A DNA stretch of 64,000 nucleotides from positions 248,001-312,000 of the forward strand of contig NZ_JAKJRU010000001.1 in assembly GCF_021726475.1 (NCBI RefSeq), read 5' to 3'. This DNA comes from Pseudomonas oligotrophica. Its GTDB lineage: Bacteria > Pseudomonadota > Gammaproteobacteria > Pseudomonadales > Pseudomonadaceae. The position numbers and the translations under genes were made by a program. Below, piece by piece: positions 22,469 to 36,788 of this stretch (its first letter is position 1; each line of letters opens with the position of its first letter). A model generated the notes under the pieces. It did not search any database. It saw nothing but the letters and a program-made list of their open reading frames with translations, and had not been told where the DNA came from.

Positions 22469-23254
22469 ATGGCCCGAGTATTCGCCATCGCCAACCAGAA
22501 AGGCGGCGTGGCCAAGACCACTACCTGCATCAACCTGGCGGCTTCGCTGGTGGCCACGCGTCGCCGTGTCCTGCTGATCGACCTCGACCCGCAGGGCAAT
22601 GCCACCACCGGCAGCGGGGTCGACAAGCTGGACCTGGAGTACTCGATCTACGACGTGCTTATCGGCGAGTGCACGCTGGTCGACGCCATGCAGTTCTCCG
22701 AACACGGCGGCTACCAGCTGCTGCCGGCCAACCGCGACCTCACCGCCGCCGAAGTCGGCCTGCTCAAGCTGCCGGCCAAGGAGCAGCGCCTGCGCGAAGC
22801 GCTGGCGCCGGTGCGCGAGAACTACGACTACATCCTCATCGATTGCCCGCCGTCGCTGTCGATGCTGACGGTCAACGCGCTGGCCGCGGCCGATGGCGTG
22901 ATCATCCCGATGCAGTGCGAGTACTACGCCCTCGAGGGGCTCACCGACCTGGTCGACTCGATCCAGCGCATCGGCCGGGCACTCAATCCGAGCCTGACGA
23001 TCGAAGGCCTGCTGCGTACCATGTACGACCCGCGCAGCAGCCTGACCAACGACGTCTCCGAGCAGCTGCGTGCGCATTTCGGCGACAAGCTCTACGACAC
23101 GGTCATCCCGCGCAACGTGCGCCTGGCCGAAGCGCCCAGCCACGGCATGCCGGCGCTGGTGTACGACAAGCAATCCAAGGGTGCGCAGGCCTACCTGGCG
23201 CTGGCCGGGGAGCTGTCCAGGCGACAGCGCAAGGCCGCGCGCGCCCTCGCATAA
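22469..23254 (+). CDS. parA: chromosome partitioning ATPase ParA (Soj)
   Basis: 261 residues. ParA-ATP coats the nucleoid and drives movement of ParB-parS complexes. The deviant Walker motif reads KGGVAKTTT, with Ala where Gly is commonest, but both catalytic/signature lysines and the Thr are kept. Walker B-type segments RVLLIDLDPQGNAT and YILIDCPPSLSMLT are clear. It lies 9 bp before parB, with parS sites in recF about 11 kb away. Confidence 0.97.
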   Translation: MARVFAIANQKGGVAKTTTCINLAASLVATRRRVLLIDLDPQGNATTGSGVDKLDLEYSIYDVLIGECTLVDAMQFSEHGGYQLLPANRDLTAAEVGLLKLPAKEQRLREALAPVRENYDYILIDCPPSLSMLTVNALAAADGVIIPMQCEYYALEGLTDLVDSIQRIGRALNPSLTIEGLLRTMYDPRSSLTNDVSEQLRAHFGDKLYDTVIPRNVRLAEAPSHGMPALVYDKQSKGAQAYLALAGELSRRQRKAARALA

Positions 23255-23263
23255 GGAATTCTC

Positions 23264-24136
23264 ATGGCGACCAAGAAAAGAGGCCTGGGACGCGGACTGG
23301 ACGCGCTGCTCGGCGGCTCCAGCGTCGCGGCGCTGCAGGAGCAAGCCGCCCAGGTCGACAGCCGCGAACTGCAGCACCTGCCTCTGGACCTGATCCAGCG
23401 TGGCAAGTACCAGCCACGCCGCGACATGGATCCTGCCGCGCTCGAGGAACTGGCCAGTTCCATCCGCGCCCAGGGCGTCATGCAGCCCATCGTCGTGCGT
23501 TCGCTCGACGGCGGGCGCTACGAGATCATCGCCGGTGAACGCCGCTGGCGGGCCAGCCAGCAGGCGGGCCTGGAAAAAATCCCGGCGATGGTGCGCGACG
23601 TGCCGGACGAGGCGGCGATCGCCATGGCGCTGATCGAGAACATCCAGCGCGAGGACCTCAATCCGGTCGAGGAAGCGCTGGCACTGCAACGCCTGCAGCA
23701 GGAATTCCAGCTGACCCAGCAACAGGTCGCCGACGCGGTGGGCAAGTCGCGGGTGTCGGTGAGCAACCTGCTGCGCCTGATCGGCCTGCCGGAGGAGATC
23801 AAGACGCTGCTGTCGCACGGCGACCTGGAAATGGGCCACGCCCGCGCGCTGCTCGGCCTGCCGGCCGAACGCCAGGTCGAAGGGGCGCGGCATGTTGTCG
23901 CACGCGGGCTGACCGTGCGCCAGACCGAGGCGCTGGTACGCCAGTGGCTGAGCGACAAACCGGCGCCCAAGGCCGAGACGAAGGCCGACCCCGACATCAG
24001 CCGTCTGGAGCAGCGCCTGGCAGAGCGCCTGGGCTCTCCGGTGCAGATCCGCCATGGCGCCAGGGGCAAGGGACAGCTGGTGATCCGCTACAGTTCGCTG
24101 GACGAATTGCAGGGCGTACTGGCCCACATCCGCTGA
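23264..24136 (+). CDS. parB: chromosome partitioning protein ParB (Spo0J)
   Basis: 290 residues. ParB is a CTP-dependent DNA clamp loading at parS. Visible are the N-terminal GLGRGLDALLGG, the CTP-binding box EIIAGERRWRASQ, the segment ALIENIQREDLNPVEEALA, and the helix-turn-helix around TQQQVADAVGKSRVSVSNLLRL. The C-terminal dimerisation domain ends with DELQGVLAHIR. It is probably co-transcribed with parA; the atp promoter begins about 45 bp after it. Confidence 0.98.
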   Translation: MATKKRGLGRGLDALLGGSSVAALQEQAAQVDSRELQHLPLDLIQRGKYQPRRDMDPAALEELASSIRAQGVMQPIVVRSLDGGRYEIIAGERRWRASQQAGLEKIPAMVRDVPDEAAIAMALIENIQREDLNPVEEALALQRLQQEFQLTQQQVADAVGKSRVSVSNLLRLIGLPEEIKTLLSHGDLEMGHARALLGLPAERQVEGARHVVARGLTVRQTEALVRQWLSDKPAPKAETKADPDISRLEQRLAERLGSPVQIRHGARGKGQLVIRYSSLDELQGVLAHIR

Positions 24137-24179
24137 TACAAAGTTTTTGTAGTGCCGGTCGGAAAAAACTACCGAACGG

Positions 24180-24208
24180 TTGAACAGGTGGTGCCCTGCT
24201 CCTATACT
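24180..24208 (+). promoter_or_regulatory. sigma70 promoter of the atp operon
   Basis: TTGAAC (24180-24185) and TATACT (24203-24208) are 17 bp apart, about 64 bp before the preferred atpI start. Confidence 0.82.
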
Positions 24209-24271
24209 CGCCGCGCTTTTTTGGGACTGCGGCCAGCAGCCAGGCGCATCTCGATACCGCGGTGGATACCG

Positions 24272-24670
24272 GTGAACATACGCAACAAGACACCCTTCCA
24301 TCGCCTGCCGGCGTTCCGCGGCCTGGTGGTCCAGGCGCTCGTGGCGCTGGCTGGGACGCTGCTCTGCGGCGTCGTGTTCGGGGTGGTGGCCGGTTACTCG
24401 GCGTTGCTCGGCGGTCTGATCGCCCTCTCGGCGAATGCGTATTTCGCGTACAAGGCCTTTCGTTACTTTGGCGCGCGTTCGACCCGGGCGATCATCCAGT
24501 CCTTCTGGGCTGGGGAGATGGGAAAACAGATTCTGGCAGCAGCGCTGTTTGCGCTGGTGTTCGTGGGGGTGCGACCGCTGGAGCCGGTTGCCTTGTTCGC
24601 TGGCTACGTGCTGGTGCTGGGCACCGCAGCAAGCGCGCTCCTGCTGATGAAAAACAATCCGAAGCATTGA
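24272..24670 (+). CDS. atpI: ATP synthase accessory protein AtpI
   Basis: 132 residues from the GTG at 24272. An upstream in-frame ATG at 24152 would place the promoter inside the gene and is rejected. Four hydrophobic segments match the small AtpI membrane protein that helps assemble the c-ring. It is the first gene of the operon, 16 bp before atpB. Confidence 0.9.
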   Translation: MNIRNKTPFHRLPAFRGLVVQALVALAGTLLCGVVFGVVAGYSALLGGLIALSANAYFAYKAFRYFGARSTRAIIQSFWAGEMGKQILAAALFALVFVGVRPLEPVALFAGYVLVLGTAASALLLMKNNPKH

Positions 24671-24677
24671 GCATTGA

Positions 24678-25541
<864 letters not shown>

Positions 25542-25583
25542 AACCCACCAAACGCTTTAAACCGAAAAACCTTAACCCCTTAG

Positions 25584-25826
<243 letters not shown>

Positions 25827-25846
25827 TCATTTTTCCGGTTTGAGAT

Positions 25847-25867
25847 GGGGTTCGCCGGGCGAGCCCC
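25847..25867. repeat. intercistronic hairpin after atpE
   Basis: GGGGTTCGCC and GGCGAGCCCC pair around a single G with one mismatch. Without a T-tract it probably stabilises atpE mRNA. Confidence 0.5.
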
Positions 25868-25920
25868 GTCGCCGTGGAATGACTCCCCGCGTTGAACGAG
25901 ATAGCACGAGGTAAACCGCT

Positions 25921-26391
25921 GTGAACATTAACTTGACGCTGTTCGGTCAAACGCTCGCCTTCGCTATCTTCGTCTGGTTCTGCATGAAGTTCGTCTGGCC
26001 GCCGATCACGGCCGCCATGAGCGCACGCCAGAAGAAGATCGCCGAGGGGCTGGATGCGGCAGGCCGCGCGCAGCAGGACCTGAAACTGGCTCAGGACAAG
26101 GTGACCAACACCCTGCGTGAGACCAAGGAGCAGGCTGCCCAGATTCTCGAGCAGGCGAACAAGCACGCCAACGCGATCATCGAGGAAGCCAAGCAGCAAG
26201 CCCGTGCCGAGGGCGAGCGCCTGGTAGCCGGTGCCCGCGCCGAGATCGAACAGGAAGTGAACCGTGCCAGGGACCAACTGCGCAGCCAGGTCGCGGCTCT
26301 TGCCGTCGCCGGTGCGGAGAAGATCCTGGAGTCCCAGGTGGACGCCAAGGTACACAACGAACTGGTCGAAAAACTGGCCTCCCAACTCTAA
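25921..26391 (+). CDS. atpF: F0F1 ATP synthase subunit b
   Basis: 156 residues, GTG start. One N-terminal membrane helix (about 5-27) is followed by a long charged coiled coil ([21 protein letters not shown] onward), forming the peripheral stalk with the delta subunit. Located between atpE and atpH. Confidence 0.97.
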   Translation: MNINLTLFGQTLAFAIFVWFCMKFVWPPITAAMSARQKKIAEGLDAAGRAQQDLKLAQDKVTNTLRETKEQAAQILEQANKHANAIIEEAKQQARAEGERLVAGARAEIEQEVNRARDQLRSQVAALAVAGAEKILESQVDAKVHNELVEKLASQL

Positions 26392-26403
26392 GCGAGGCAA
26401 GCG

Positions 26404-26940
26404 ATGATCAATACCCAGACGCTTGCTCGGCCCTACGCGAAAGCCGCTTTCGAGTTCGCCAGCTCGGCCGGCCAGACTCAGGCCTGGTCGAAGATGCTGA
26501 ATCTGGCTGCCGTCGCTGTTGAAGTCCCCGAAGTCCATGCGTTGCTCAACGATCCGCGCCTGACCAGCGACAGCAAGGTCGAGGTGCTGGTTCGTGTGCT
26601 TGGCAACGATGCGGACGAAGCCTTCCGCAATTACGTCAGGACCCTGGGCGAGAACGATCGCCTGGCCGTTCTGCCGACCGTGTGGGAGCTGTACGAGGAC
26701 ATCAAGGCGCAAGCCGAGAAAACGCTCGAGGCAGAAGTAGAAACTGCCTACGAGCTCAGCAACGAGCAACTCCAAACCTTGGCTGCCGCCCTGTCCAAGC
26801 GGCTAGATCGCACCGTCAACCTCCAGCAGGCCGTGAATCCTGCGCTGATCGGCGGCGTACTCATCCGCGCCGGTGACGTGGTTGTCGACGGTTCGGTCCG
26901 CGGCAAACTGAGCCAGTTGGCCGAATCGTTGAAATCCTGA
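26404..26940 (+). CDS. atpH: F0F1 ATP synthase subunit delta
   Basis: 178 residues. Delta joins the F1 head to the b stalk. The N-terminus LARPYAKAAFEFA and the C-terminal NPALIGGVLIRAGDVVVDGSVRGKL are typical. It starts 12 bp after atpF and ends 15 bp before atpA. Confidence 0.97.
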   Translation: MINTQTLARPYAKAAFEFASSAGQTQAWSKMLNLAAVAVEVPEVHALLNDPRLTSDSKVEVLVRVLGNDADEAFRNYVRTLGENDRLAVLPTVWELYEDIKAQAEKTLEAEVETAYELSNEQLQTLAAALSKRLDRTVNLQQAVNPALIGGVLIRAGDVVVDGSVRGKLSQLAESLKS

Positions 26941-26955
26941 TTTGAGGGTCATGGC

Positions 26956-28500
<1,545 letters not shown>

Positions 28501-28506
28501 GCCGCA

Positions 28507-28528
28507 GCGGGAGCCCTCGGGCTCCCGC
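28507..28528. repeat. hairpin between atpA and atpG
   Basis: GCGGGAGCCC (28507-28516) and GGGCTCCCGC (28519-28528) are perfectly complementary. No T-tract follows. It may set relative expression of alpha and gamma, which differ three-fold in the complex. Confidence 0.55.
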
Positions 28529-28550
28529 CTGCTAACCCGAAAGGTGTCAA

Positions 28551-29417
28551 ATGGCAGGCGCAAAAGAGATTCGCAGCAAGATTGCGAGCATCAAAAGCAC
28601 GCAGAAGATCACCAGCGCCATGGAGAAGGTGGCGGTCAGCAAGATGCGCAAGGCACAGATGCGCATGGCTGCCAGCCGTCCCTACGCGGAGCGGATCCGG
28701 CAGGTGATTGGCCATCTGGCCAACGCCAACCCCGAGTACCGTCACCCGTTCATGGTTGAGCGTCCGGTCAAGCGTGTCGGTTATATCGTCGTGTCTTCCG
28801 ATCGTGGCCTGTGCGGCGGCCTGAACATCAATCTGTTCAAGGTCCTGGTCCGCAGCATGAAGGAATGGCATGACCAGAAGGTCGAAGTCGACCTGTGCGT
28901 CATCGGCAACAAGGGTGCGAGCTTTTTCCGCAGCTTCGGCGGCAACGTCGTCGCGGCGATCGGCAACCTGGGCGAGGAGCCGTCGGTCAACGACCTGGTC
29001 GGCAGCGTCAAGGTCATGCTGGACGCCTTCAACGAAGGCCGCCTGGATCGCCTGTACCTGGTTTCCAACAAGTTCATCAACACCATGACCCAGAAGCCGA
29101 CCATCGATCAGCTTCTGCCGCTGGCTGAAGTCGAAGACGCGCAGTCGGTGAAGAAGGGTCAGTGGGACTACCTCTACGAGCCGGATGCCCAGCTGCTGCT
29201 GGATGCCCTGCTGGTTCGCTTCATCGAGTCCCAGGTCTACCAGGCGGTAGTTGAGAACGGCGCAGCCGAACAGGCGGCGCGGATGATCGCCATGAAGAAC
29301 GCAACCGACAACGCCGGTGATCTGATCAGCGATTTGCAGCTGGTCTACAACAAGGCCCGTCAGGCTGCGATCACTCAGGAAATCTCGGAAATCGTCGGCG
29401 GCGCTGCCGCGGTTTAA
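28551..29417 (+). CDS. atpG: F0F1 ATP synthase subunit gamma
   Basis: 288 residues. Gamma forms the central rotor shaft. The coiled-coil N-terminus ([24 protein letters not shown] in part) and the C-terminal [14 protein letters not shown] signature are clear, as is [11 protein letters not shown]. Lies between atpA and atpD. Confidence 0.98.
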   Translation: MAGAKEIRSKIASIKSTQKITSAMEKVAVSKMRKAQMRMAASRPYAERIRQVIGHLANANPEYRHPFMVERPVKRVGYIVVSSDRGLCGGLNINLFKVLVRSMKEWHDQKVEVDLCVIGNKGASFFRSFGGNVVAAIGNLGEEPSVNDLVGSVKVMLDAFNEGRLDRLYLVSNKFINTMTQKPTIDQLLPLAEVEDAQSVKKGQWDYLYEPDAQLLLDALLVRFIESQVYQAVVENGAAEQAARMIAMKNATDNAGDLISDLQLVYNKARQAAITQEISEIVGGAAAV

Positions 29418-30824
<1,407 letters not shown>

Positions 30825-30828
30825 CTGG

Positions 30829-30880
30829 CGCACCCGTTCACGGGTGCGGTCCCAGCCTGACCGGCCAGCGCCGGCCAGGC
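30829..30880. repeat. two hairpins between atpD and atpC
   Basis: The first pairs CGCACCCG (30829-30836) with CGGGTGCG (30841-30848) across TTCA. The second spans about 30853-30880 and is formed by AGCCTG/CAGGCT and CCGGC/GCCGG. Neither has a T-tract. They could lower expression of the single-copy epsilon subunit. Confidence 0.5.
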
Positions 30881-30899
30881 TGACTACCGAGGCATGAAT

Positions 30900-31328
30900 A
30901 TGGCTATGACAGTCCATTGCGACATCGTCAGTGCGGAAGAAGAGCTGTTCTCGGGGCTGGTGGAAATGGTCATCGCCCACGGGAACCTCGGTGACATCGG
31001 TATCCTGCCGGGCCACGCGCCGCTGCTGACCGATCTCAAGCCCGGTCCGGTGCGAGTGATCAAGCAGGGTGGCGACGAGGAGATCTTCTACATCTCCGGC
31101 GGCTTCATCGAAGTGCAGCCGAACATGGTGAAGGTGCTCGCCGACACCGCGACGCGCGCCAAGGACCTCGACGAAGCCGCCGCCCAGGCTGCCGTCAAGG
31201 CTGCCGAGAAGGCCCTGCACGAGAAGGGTGCGGAGTTCGACTATGGTTCCGCCGCCGCTCGCCTGGCCGAGGCCGCAGCCCAGCTGCGTACCATCGAGGC
31301 ACTGCGCAAGAAGTACGGCCGGCACTGA
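30900..31328 (+). CDS. atpC: F0F1 ATP synthase subunit epsilon
   Basis: 142 residues from the ATG at 30900 ([19 protein letters not shown]); an ATG at 30894 is also possible. Epsilon has an N-terminal beta sandwich and a C-terminal helical pair ([16 protein letters not shown] and later [16 protein letters not shown]) that can inhibit ATP hydrolysis. It is the last gene of the operon, followed by a strong terminator. Confidence 0.97.
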   Translation: MAMTVHCDIVSAEEELFSGLVEMVIAHGNLGDIGILPGHAPLLTDLKPGPVRVIKQGGDEEIFYISGGFIEVQPNMVKVLADTATRAKDLDEAAAQAAVKAAEKALHEKGAEFDYGSAAARLAEAAAQLRTIEALRKKYGRH

Positions 31329-31356
31329 TCGGTTCGCCGCTTCATCGCGCATGAGT

Positions 31357-31385
31357 AAAAGGGTAGCCTTGGCTACCCTTTTTCT
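31357..31385 (+). terminator. terminator of the atp operon
   Basis: AAAGGGTAGCC (31358-31368) pairs with GGCTACCCTTT (31371-31381), followed by more T. It closes the atp transcript before glmU. Confidence 0.93.
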
Positions 31386-31554
31386 TTGCCCGCAGGTTTT
31401 GCCCGGCGTGTGCCGGGTGCGCCGCGCGCAGCGATGAACCGTTCGACGTCCGCGGGTGCGCATGGCGCGCCCGACGCGGATGCCGGCGACAGCAATTTCC
31501 ACCCGTAGCCGTTTAACCCCGGGCCGGTTCCCGGGTCGTTCAGGATCCGCTCTT

Positions 31555-32919
31555 ATGTCCCTCGATATCGTTATCCTCGCCGCCGGCCAGGGCACCCGCA
31601 TGCGTTCCGCCCTGCCCAAGGTGCTGCATCCCGTGGCCGGCAAAAGCATGCTGGGGCACGTCATCGATACTGCCCGCGCGCTGCAGCCGCGCAGCATCCA
31701 AGTGGTGATCGGCCACGGTGCCGAGCAGGTGCGCGCCCAGCTTGGCGCCGATGACCTCGCGTTCGTCCTCCAGGCCGAACAGCTCGGCACCGGCCATGCT
31801 GTGGCCCAGGCGCTGCCGCAGCTCGGTTCCGAGCGCGTGCTGATCCTCTACGGCGACGTCCCGCTGATCCAGGCGCAGACGCTGGAGCGCCTGCTGGCCA
31901 AGGTCACTGCCGACCAGTTGGCGCTGCTGACCGTCGAACTGGCCGATCCCACCGGCTATGGCCGTATCGTCCGCGATGAGCGGGGTGAGGTGCAGGCGAT
32001 CGTCGAGCACAAGGACGCCAGCCCCGAGCAGCGCGCCATCCGCGAGGGCAACACCGGCATCCTGGCGGTGCCCGGCTGCCGTCTCGGTGATTGGCTGGGC
32101 CGGCTCTCCAATGGCAACGCCCAGGGCGAGTACTACCTCACCGACGTGATCTCCATGGCGGTCGCCGAGGGCCTGCGGGTGGCCACCGAGCAGGCGCAGG
32201 ACGCGATGGAAGTGCAAGGCGCCAACGACCGCATCCAGCTCGCCGAGCTCGAGCGCCACTACCAGTGGCGCATGGCGCGGCAGCTGATGGCGCAGGGCGT
32301 CACCCTGCGCGACCCGGCGCGTTTCGACGTACGCGGCGAGGTCAGCGTCGGCCGCGACGTCAGCATCGACATCAACGTGGTGCTCGAGGGCCGTGTGCTG
32401 ATCGAGGATGGCGTACGCATCGGCCCGAACTGCGTGATCAAGGACAGCACCCTGCGCCGCGGCGCCGAGGTCAAGGCCAATTCGCACCTGGAAGGCGCCG
32501 AACTGGGCGAGGGCGCCGATTGCGGGCCGTTCGCCCGTCTGCGTCCGGGCAGCCGGCTGGGGGCCAAGGCGCACGTCGGCAACTTCGTCGAATTGAAGAA
32601 CGCGACGCTGGGCGACGGCGCCAAGGCCGGGCACCTGAGCTACCTGGGCGACGCCGAGATCGGTGCGCGGAGCAACATCGGCGCCGGCACCATCACCTGC
32701 AACTACGATGGCGCGAACAAGCACCGCACGTCGATGGGCGAGGACGTGTTCATCGGCTCCAACAGCTCGCTGGTCGCCCCGCTGAGCCTCGGGGATGGCG
32801 CCACCACCGGCGCCGGTTCGACCATCACCGAGGATGTGCCAGCGCACAACCTGGCGCTCGGCCGCGGTCGCCAGCGCAACATCGAGGGCTGGCAGCGGCC
32901 GCTGAAGGACAAGCGCTGA
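31555..32919 (+). CDS. glmU: bifunctional N-acetylglucosamine-1-phosphate uridyltransferase / glucosamine-1-phosphate acetyltransferase
   Basis: 454 residues from the ATG at 31555, preceded by AGGA. The N-terminal pyrophosphorylase has [19 protein letters not shown] and the acceptor region GNTGILAV. The C-terminal left-handed beta helix (from about residue 250) carries hexapeptide repeats such as [12 protein letters not shown] and [19 protein letters not shown]. It makes UDP-GlcNAc for peptidoglycan and LPS. An upstream in-frame GTG (31456) would add a non-conserved Arg-rich extension. Confidence 0.98.
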   Translation: MSLDIVILAAGQGTRMRSALPKVLHPVAGKSMLGHVIDTARALQPRSIQVVIGHGAEQVRAQLGADDLAFVLQAEQLGTGHAVAQALPQLGSERVLILYGDVPLIQAQTLERLLAKVTADQLALLTVELADPTGYGRIVRDERGEVQAIVEHKDASPEQRAIREGNTGILAVPGCRLGDWLGRLSNGNAQGEYYLTDVISMAVAEGLRVATEQAQDAMEVQGANDRIQLAELERHYQWRMARQLMAQGVTLRDPARFDVRGEVSVGRDVSIDINVVLEGRVLIEDGVRIGPNCVIKDSTLRRGAEVKANSHLEGAELGEGADCGPFARLRPGSRLGAKAHVGNFVELKNATLGDGAKAGHLSYLGDAEIGARSNIGAGTITCNYDGANKHRTSMGEDVFIGSNSSLVAPLSLGDGATTGAGSTITEDVPAHNLALGRGRQRNIEGWQRPLKDKR

Positions 32920-33018
32920 GCAGGCGTTGCCCCGGTTGGGCAGGCACGCGGCCGCTTGCCTAGCCGGGACCGCTTATGTTTTGATTCGCGCCATTAAATT
33001 TCGAATCGAAACTTATAC

Positions 33019-33801
33019 ATGTCGAAGCGCAACACCCCACAGCGCCGCCACGCCATCCTCGCCTTGCTCGCCGAGCGGGGCGAGGTGGGTGTCGACCAGC
33101 TGGCCCGGCGCTTCGAGACTTCCGAAGTCACCATCCGCAAGGACCTCGCCGCGCTCGAGAAGAACGGCCTGTTGCTGCGCCGCTACGGTGGCGCCGTCCC
33201 CTTGCCGCAGGAGCTGATCGGCGACGGCAGCCAGCCCGTCTCGCCGTGGAAGCAGGCGATCGCCCGCGCGGCGGTCGGCTGCATCCGCGAGCATGCGCGC
33301 ATCATCATCGATTCGGGCACCACCACCGCGGCGATGATCCCCGAGCTCGGCCACAAGCACGGGCTGGTGGTCATGACCAACTCGCTGAACGTGGCCAACG
33401 CCCTGCGCGAGCTGGAACACGAACCGGTGCTGTTGATGACCGGCGGGACCTGGGACCCGCATTCCGAGTCGTTCCAGGGCCAGGTCGCCGAGCAGGTGCT
33501 GCGCTCCTACGACTTCGACCAGCTGTTCATCGGCGCCGACGGCATCGATCTCGAGCGTGGCACCACCACCTTCAACGAGCTGCTCGGGCTGTCGCGGGTC
33601 ATGGCCGACGTGGCGCGCGAGGTCATCGTGCTCGCCGAGTCGGACAAGATAGGCCGGCGCATTCCGAACCTGGAGCTGCCCTGGAGCAGCCTCCACACCC
33701 TCATCACCGACGAGCGCCTCAGCGACGAGGCGCGCGCAAGCATCCAGGCCCGTGGCGTCAGACTGATCTGCGCGGCCCCAGAGCATCAGCAGGAGAACTG
33801 A
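33019..33801 (+). CDS. DeoR-family transcriptional regulator adjacent to glmS
   Basis: 260 residues. The N-terminal DeoR winged helix ([36 protein letters not shown] in part, then [11 protein letters not shown]) is followed by a DeoR C-terminal sugar-phosphate sensor domain ([30 protein letters not shown]). The gene sits between glmU and glmS and ends 2 bp before glmS, so regulation of amino-sugar synthesis is a reasonable inference. The effector may be an amino-sugar phosphate. Confidence 0.9.
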   Translation: MSKRNTPQRRHAILALLAERGEVGVDQLARRFETSEVTIRKDLAALEKNGLLLRRYGGAVPLPQELIGDGSQPVSPWKQAIARAAVGCIREHARIIIDSGTTTAAMIPELGHKHGLVVMTNSLNVANALRELEHEPVLLMTGGTWDPHSESFQGQVAEQVLRSYDFDQLFIGADGIDLERGTTTFNELLGLSRVMADVAREVIVLAESDKIGRRIPNLELPWSSLHTLITDERLSDEARASIQARGVRLICAAPEHQQEN

Positions 33802-33803
33802 CC

Positions 33804-35639
<1,836 letters not shown>

Positions 35640-35821
35640 GCGGGGCGGCCGACCACGCGGCAGCAGCAGCAGCGCCGCATCGGGCATCACCGGCCCGGCC
35701 GGCGCGTTGCGCTGGTCTATGCTGAGGAGGCTCCCGCGTCGGCCGGGCCTTGGCGCAGCGGAGCATCCACGCCTGCCGGCCGGATGGCTGGCGGGCCGAG
35801 TCCGATCGTGAGGGCTGCCCC

Positions 35822-36235
35822 ATGCGCTACGCACTGTTCGAGAACCAGAAGAGCGGCATCATCCTGCTGGCGCGGGTGCTGCTGATGCTGCTGTTCGTCG
35901 TCTCCGGCTGGAGCAAGCTGGTCGGTTTCTCCGGGACCAGCGCCTACCTGGCCTCGCTGGGCGTGCCGGCGCCGATGCTGGCTGCGGCGGTGGCGGTGAT
36001 CATGGAGTTCTTCGTCGCCATCCTGCTGCTGCTGGGCTTCTACACCCGGCCGCTGGCGTTTCTCTTCGCCCTGTTCACCCTCGGCACCGCGCTGATCGGC
36101 CATGACTTCTGGAACATGGTCGACGCCGAGCGCGCGGCCAACATGACCCAGTTCATGAAGAACCTCAGCATCGTCGGCGGCCTGCTGCTGCTCGGCGTGA
36201 CCGGCCCGGGGCGCTTCTCGCTGGACGGCCGCTGA
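35822..36235 (+). CDS. DoxX-family membrane protein
   Basis: 137 residues from the ATG at 35822. Four hydrophobic segments (about 13-33, 50-70, 76-95 and 111-128) with the family features SGWSKLVGF, MEFFVAILLLLGFYTRPLA and GHDFWN. DoxX proteins are small inner-membrane proteins linked to redox or quinone metabolism, but the specific role here is unknown. It stands alone, convergent with the heme oxygenase gene 7 bp away. Confidence 0.9.
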   Translation: MRYALFENQKSGIILLARVLLMLLFVVSGWSKLVGFSGTSAYLASLGVPAPMLAAAVAVIMEFFVAILLLLGFYTRPLAFLFALFTLGTALIGHDFWNMVDAERAANMTQFMKNLSIVGGLLLLGVTGPGRFSLDGR

Positions 36236-36242
36236 GCGCGCT

Positions 36243-36788
36243 TCAGCGCAGGCTGCGTTCCAGCCGGGCGGCGGCGGCGAAGCGGCTGAAGACGGCGCCG
36301 GCAGCGGCCTGCAGCGCGGCCTCGTCGCAGTACGACGCGCGCGCCTCCAGGCGCTGCAGGAAGCGCGGCCACAGCGTCTCGCCAGCCGCATGGCCGAGGT
36401 AGCGCTGCGGCCGCTCGGCCGCACCCTGGCGGACCCGCTGCAGCAGTAATTGCGCACCCAGCCGCGAACCTTCGAGCACGTAGGCGGCGCCCCAGAACGC
36501 CCCCTCGTCGTCGCCCAGCGCAACGAAGGGGGCGGGCGGCGGCGCTTCGTCCAGTTCGGCGAGGTCGGCGAGCAGGGCATTGCTGCGGCAACGCTGTGGC
36601 CAGTCCGGCAGGTGCGCGGTGGCGGCACTGGCGCCCAACGCCTGCTCCAGGGCCGGAATCACCCGGGCATGGGCGCGCAGGAAGCGGCGGTAGTCGTCGG
36701 CCTGCTCCAGGCGGAACGCGCTGAAGGCCGCGTCGACCTGCCGATGCAGCGCGGCGGTGGCGTTGCGCAAGCGCGTGCGGCAGTTCAT
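36243..36788 (-). CDS. bphO: biliverdin-producing heme oxygenase of the BphO type
   Basis: 181 residues. The N-terminal LRNATAALHRQVDAAFSAF has the likely proximal heme histidine (residue 15), and GAAYVLEGSRLGAQLLL corresponds to the distal-helix glycine-rich region. The reaction opens heme to biliverdin, iron and CO. It is the last gene of the phytochrome operon and its start overlaps the hybrid kinase stop (ATGA), which supports a role in making the phytochrome chromophore. A PigA-like iron-acquisition enzyme is less likely in this context. Confidence 0.88.
   Translation of the reverse strand: MNCRTRLRNATAALHRQVDAAFSAFRLEQADDYRRFLRAHARVIPALEQALGASAATAHLPDWPQRCRSNALLADLAELDEAPPPAPFVALGDDEGAFWGAAYVLEGSRLGAQLLLQRVRQGAAERPQRYLGHAAGETLWPRFLQRLEARASYCDEAALQAAAGAVFSRFAAAARLERSLR

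Noticed and set aside
35640-35821. Tn7 or other insertion downstream of glmS
   Set aside because: The interval is short and contains no transposon end or tns gene.
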